A stretch of 64,000 nt of DNA, from positions 21,380,501 to 21,444,500 of the forward strand of contig NC_092592.1 of the NCBI RefSeq assembly GCF_047663525.1. Reading direction: 5' to 3'. Shown here piece after piece: positions 59,341 to 64,000 of this stretch (positions are counted from its first letter, which is position 1; each line of letters opens with the position of its first letter). The DNA comes from Anas platyrhynchos. Lineage: Eukaryota > Chordata > Aves > Anseriformes > Anatidae. The notes beneath the pieces were generated by a model. The model was not told the DNA's origin, made no database searches, and was given only the letters and a program-made list of their open reading frames with translations. The translations under genes were made by a program, and so were the position numbers.

Positions 59341-61736
59341 GCCAGAATCATCTACCATACATGTCACGTCCTCTGGAAATGATGGTGCCTAATGCATTCT
59401 CTGTTGAACATGACAGATCTCCCCTATCCTTTGGCTTAAGCTCATTTGGAATAGTGGAAAAGGAAGACATCAACTATTATTTATTTTCCCCACTTGAGAG
59501 GTATGAAAAATATGACATTTCAACAACAACAACAAAAAAAGTCAATAATAATAACAAAATCTGGTTATGTACTGTTGCTTTCTTCCAATGTGACTTTCAG
59601 ATCAAGTCATTAACTGAAGTAAGTCTCCTTGTAGTGCTAAGGCAAAAGACACACACTGATCCATATGTGGTACTGTACAATATATGCTGTTGGCATGATA
59701 TAACAAAACAAAGTACAAACAAGAAACAAATCAGACATACTGCACCACCTCTCTGCTATTTCATAAGGACTTGGCAAGAAGGATATTTGATTTGTCAGTG
59801 CACATATGTTGGTTAAACGTTTCCTGATGAACTCAGTTAATCTAAGAATTGGCTGAAAAGATCTAACATCAGACTTTCTAAATAGCTCTTATTGAAAAGT
59901 AATCTGAACTTCCATTACCTCTTTCAATCTACCTTTTAATCTACCGTAACATCTTGCATTGTACCTTTCAGTGTAAGGTACATTGACTCCTCGGACTAAA
60001 AGCTATTAAGGAAGGACTCCTACCAATATTTAACTCAGGTGTACTTGAGGGCACCTAAAAATAAAGTATAGCTGAAGGCCTGTCTAACAATACTTTACAC
60101 TTTATAAAGGATAATTAAAATAAAATAAAATAAAATAAAATAAAATAAAATAAAATAAAATAAAATAAAATAAAATTAAATTAAAAAAAAGCATCACCCC
60201 ATTCATTTCACATAATAAGGTGTTTTTCCTAAGTCTGAATTGAGTTTTCCAAACTCAGGAATCACAGGTGAGATGAACTACACCCTTGCAATAACTACTT
60301 CTGGCCACTCCACTGATGACCATAATGCCTGAAACATATTTGCATGGAGACATTTTTGATTCTAAAGGTAGAGTTCAAAACCAAATAGGCACCAAGTGAC
60401 CATGTCACTTTGAGGTTAACCTTTTTTTTCTCGCTTCATTTTATTGTCTGTCAGCAGAATGCTGCTGCTGGGAGTAAGCCTTAAGGTAGCACAAGTCATA
60501 CACCCACAGCCAATGGTACACATCAGAAAAAAAAAAAAAATCTTTAGGGAAGCCTGCCTAGAATTTTTTTTCCGATATTGTCTGTTAGTTGTGTGGACGA
60601 GTTTGGAGTGATGTCAGCAGACTGCTGTCCTTCTTCTATTTCTACCTGCAAGAAGAAAGGACATCCTTGCAAAGCATCAATGTGAGACCAGTCATGCTAT
60701 GAATATTAGCTTCCCCTATCCTTCTTTTTGTTCCCTACAAATTCCAAAAATACTTTTTACATTCTAAGCAAACCAAAACAATAAATAAGAAGCCTCAGTG
60801 ACAGGTGACATAAGGACAATACAACATATTTCCTCTCTTCATAGAGACTAAATAACCCCAATGACCTGCAAACCTGTAGTCATGCAGATGCAGCAAGGCT
60901 CCAACATGACAGGATAATTTCTTAGACTCTGCACTGCACTGGTTATGACCCTAGAGATTTGTTTATTCTGCGTGAGAAAGTCCCGTTTCATTGTGCAACC
61001 ACAGAGTGACCCAACCCACCCAGCATGAGCAAGAGATCTGTGTGGAGGCAGCACACCAGGCTTGCTCCTCGTGAAACAGGGATAACTGGAGTTGAAGGAC
61101 TCCTCATTCTCCTAACTACTCAGAGATACAAGTCACCAGTAACTATCGTTTTGAGAGCTGGGTTGACATAAAATTTGTGAGCAGGCCATTTGGTTAGGAG
61201 TCCCTAACAGAGGGGAAGATGAACTAGAGCTGATCTGGGACACTCGAGGTGCTGCAAACACTGCTTTCTCAGGTGCTCTGCAGAGCCTTTCCTCCCAGGT
61301 CTCCAGCAGAATCCATTATTCACCCCAGTCATAGCATCAGGCTGTACAACCTATCCGGTCACACACAGTGAGATTGTGTCAGTGGAGAAGGGTTTTATGA
61401 GCGATATCTGACATATCCAGGCCTGCAACACTACAATATATGTACTATGTTCATCAGTGTTACAGAAATCAGGGCAAATCTGCATGTTTATTTAGAACTG
61501 GTGGTAAACATTGCATACTCCTTGCCAGAGACATAGCAACAAGAGATTGATCATCTTGTGTCTACTGAAGCTGAATGCCTACACAGATATTGTAACACTT
61601 AACATCTATAAATTCTTCTTGCTCTTCCACATGCTGTTCCTAAAACAATCAGGCAAGACAGGAACTGATCTTTCAGGCCAGACAACAGAGCACATGTTGC
61701 AAGCAGACAGAATTGTGCTCCATGTATATACATTGG
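59341..61736. other. Non-coding interval between CR1 and solo LTR
   Basis: No gene recognised. It contains the AAAAT microsatellite at 60115-60189, a 15-base A run at about 60528-60540 and AT-rich unique sequence. The open frame at 59313-59816 has no family motif. Confidence 0.5.
60115..60189. repeat. AAAAT microsatellite
   Basis: About twelve tandem AAAAT units, then a slightly degenerate end. Confidence 0.96.
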
Positions 61737-62291
61737 TGTCGTAGTTTTGGCGTCATAGTGACACAGAGTTAATTTTCTTTGAGGAAGCTCATACAATGCT
61801 GCCTTTTGGATTTCTGATTAAAAAAAAAAAAAGAGTGGTGATATAGCACACTGATATTTTGTTGTTTCAGAGCTGTGGTCACACAGAGCCAAGGGCTTTT
61901 CAGCTTCTCATGCTGCCCTGCATGGGGTGACCCATTAGCTGGGAGGAGACAAAATCAGGACAGTTGGCCCAAATGTCATGCTCAGCAATAAAAGCTGGGG
62001 TAGATAAGGATGTTCAGAGTGATGGTGTTTGTCTTCCCAAGAAACTGTTACGGGTGATGAATCCTGCTTTCCTGGAAGTGGCTGGACACCTGCCTGCCAA
62101 TGGGAAGTAGTGAATGGATTCCTCATCTTTCTTCGCTTGTGTGCACAGCTTTTGCTTTACCTAGTCACTGTCTTCATCTCAACACATAAATTCTTGTGCT
62201 CTTACCTTTCCAATACTCTTCCTCATCTAAGTTGGGGAGAGCGAGTGAATAGCTGGGTGGTTGAGCTGCCTGCTGGGGTTAAACCACAACA
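61737..62291 (+). mobile_element. Solo LTR of an avian ERVL-type endogenous retrovirus
   Basis: The termini form an imperfect inverted pair: TGTCGTAGTTTTGG at the start and AAACCACAACA at the end. Inside are blocks typical of bird ERVL LTRs: ACAGAGTTAATTTTCTTTGA, TTTTGGATTTCTGATT, GGGCTTTTCAGCTTCTCATG and GGGAGGAGACAAAATCAGGA, with an AATAAA at 61987-61992. There is no internal retroviral coding sequence on either side. The possible 5-base flanks (ATTGG and ACAGG) match at only three positions. The element is old and non-coding. Confidence 0.8.
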
Positions 62292-64000
62292 ACAGGCTCA
62301 TGCATTCCCAGCTGCTGTCAGACAGCCTTTGGCACAGATGGAGCATTAGCCTGACCCAGGCTTGTCTGCTGGCTCTTCTTACACTCCTCTGCACACATTT
62401 CCAGCTTCGTGTTGCTGTACAACGTGGGCTGTGTTTAATTCACTTAATGACAGAGTTGAGAGGGATCCGGGATAGAAGTGTAACTCTTCAGCAGGCAGCA
62501 ATTTATTTTTTTGTTTTCTTGTTTTCATGCAAATCCACCAACAATCTTTGGAAAACAAAACAGAACCAAACCCTCTTTGCTGCCACAGTTGTGTTTCAGT
62601 AAACAAAAACACCCAGTTTTATTCCCCAAGGCCATGTACTCATACATTATCACTAAAACTGTGATGTGGTTTTAGTTTGTTTGTTTGTCTATTTTTAAAT
62701 GTAATTAAGGTAGAGCAGAAGCAAAGTCCGTGTAGTACAGTCACAGAGGTAGATTGTGGAAGTGGCTGGATTTCTACCTGCCTCTGATGCATTCTCCTTG
62801 CCAGAGGAGAAATCATTTGAAACAGTGTTTGGAAATGGTGTCATTGTTAAATAGCCCATTGAAAGGCAGGTAGGATTTACTATGGAAAAGAGAGAGAGAG
62901 AGAGAAGGACCCTGTGTGTTAACTGATATGGTGTTATTTTGAGAAAAGAACAAGTGCTGCTGCTTGGCCAGTGCGTTAATATTTGAGCAGACCAGAAAGA
63001 TGCAGGAGGGAGGATGTCCCATTGCTTTTCCATCCCACCAGTGACTGTGGAAGGGGTCCCGGCTGCCCCCAGTGTTTTGAGATCCCAGAGCCCTCTGCTG
63101 GCTGGTACTGGCCACGCTGGCATTTTCTGGTGCTACGAACCAGGGATTTGAAGAGGCCCAATGTCTTGCTTTTCACTCCCTCGTGTTTTTTCTTTAGTGA
63201 CAGCTAATGCCAGTATCACCATACCACCCAGTCTCCTTGGCAGTGGCTGTGCTCCTCTCTATTCCTCTTTTTGCCTCAAACACATTAACCATGCCACCCC
63301 CATTTGTCTTGTCTGGAGAAATAAATAGCATTCCCTTCTAGCAGCTGGACCTTGGGAAATAGAAGGGTCCAGCAGGTTGCCAATGGCCTGCAGAAGACCA
63401 GGGTCAGACTGCAGCTACACTGTAAGTATGGCTGCAGGAGCCCTCCTCTGAGGTGCTGCTCCTGAAGTGAACAGCTGTGGTCCTCCATGTCAGCACCAGC
63501 AGACACTGCTGCAAGCCTAGCAGCCTCCGAGTTCCTCTGGTGAGAGGAGACAAAAAGCAGCACCCACATCCTGTTGCTGGGGTGTAACTTGGCTAACCAC
63601 TGGCCCAGTCCCTCCAGAAACCTGAAAGGAACATCTCTGCTGGACCCACAGCCAGCTCACAGTGTTGGTCAGGAGCATTTAGCATCAGTGCCTACCCTCC
63701 ACCAGCACAGAGCACTGCAGGATTTCCGCTCATTTTGGACAGCCATGGGGTGCTCTGGCAGCAGCATGTGGCTTGGTGCTGTTCCAGTGGCAGGGAGCAG
63801 CTGTGCTGATGTGGGTGTCACACACAGCATGCAGTGACACGGAGCTGTGCTAGCTTCACTGCAGCAGCCTTATGCACTTGTCTTCTAGTTCAGTTTTTTT
63901 TTTCTTAAGATCAGAGATGTTCTGCTGTAGGCAAGTCCCTACATCTGCTTTCCATACCCTGCATTCAGATTTTGGGAGGTACTTTCCATGAAAAGCTCGT
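62292..64000. other. Non-coding window end
   Basis: No gene, exon series or repeat of known family recognised. A short GA microsatellite lies at 62888-62906. The open frames near 62.7-63.2 kb and 63.3-63.8 kb are short, overlap on both strands and lack motifs. Confidence 0.5.

Overview
This is avian nuclear DNA, most likely from a neognath bird. The evidence is CR1 retroposons ending in short ATTCTGTG-type repeats, an ERVL-type solo LTR, GC-rich CpG-island promoters, and vertebrate genes split into small exons with GT-AG introns. The exact species cannot be read from the sequence. Four protein-coding genes can be assembled exon by exon, and every model closes in frame.

Layout. 1-551 is a CR1 copy inside an intron. 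808-4207 (+) holds the last six coding exons of PKD2L1, a TRPP-family cation channel. 4.2-15.7 kb is non-coding. A GC-rich, repeat-laden CpG island with two TATA-like boxes (15.4-16.1 kb) starts an ABCG2-like half-transporter gene on the + strand (coding 18325-31844, 15 coding exons, 702 aa). A TA-rich satellite follows, then a second CpG island and BLOC1S2 (+, coding 33226-36233, 141 aa). Between BLOC1S2 and the next gene lie decayed fragments of another CYP2-family gene on the + strand (41.37-41.79 kb and 42.15-42.31 kb). 43740-52395 (-) is a complete nine-exon CYP2 cytochrome P450 (494 aa) that resembles the avian CYP2H/CYP2C group. The remaining 11 kb is non-coding and contains two CR1 copies, a solo LTR and simple repeats.

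How the genes relate. PKD2L1 and BLOC1S2 are neighbours in the same relative orientation on human 10q24, so the segment corresponds to that region. The ABCG2-like gene between them has no counterpart there in human. Human PKD2 and ABCG2 are also neighbours, on chromosome 4, so PKD2L1/ABCG2-like looks like the sister half of an old duplicated block. The bird locus also puts a drug-oxidising type of P450 within about 12 kb of a multidrug-efflux type of transporter (end of ABCG2-like to start of the CYP2 3' end), with only BLOC1S2 between. This is a small candidate xenobiotic-handling neighbourhood, which is an inference from gene families and position only.
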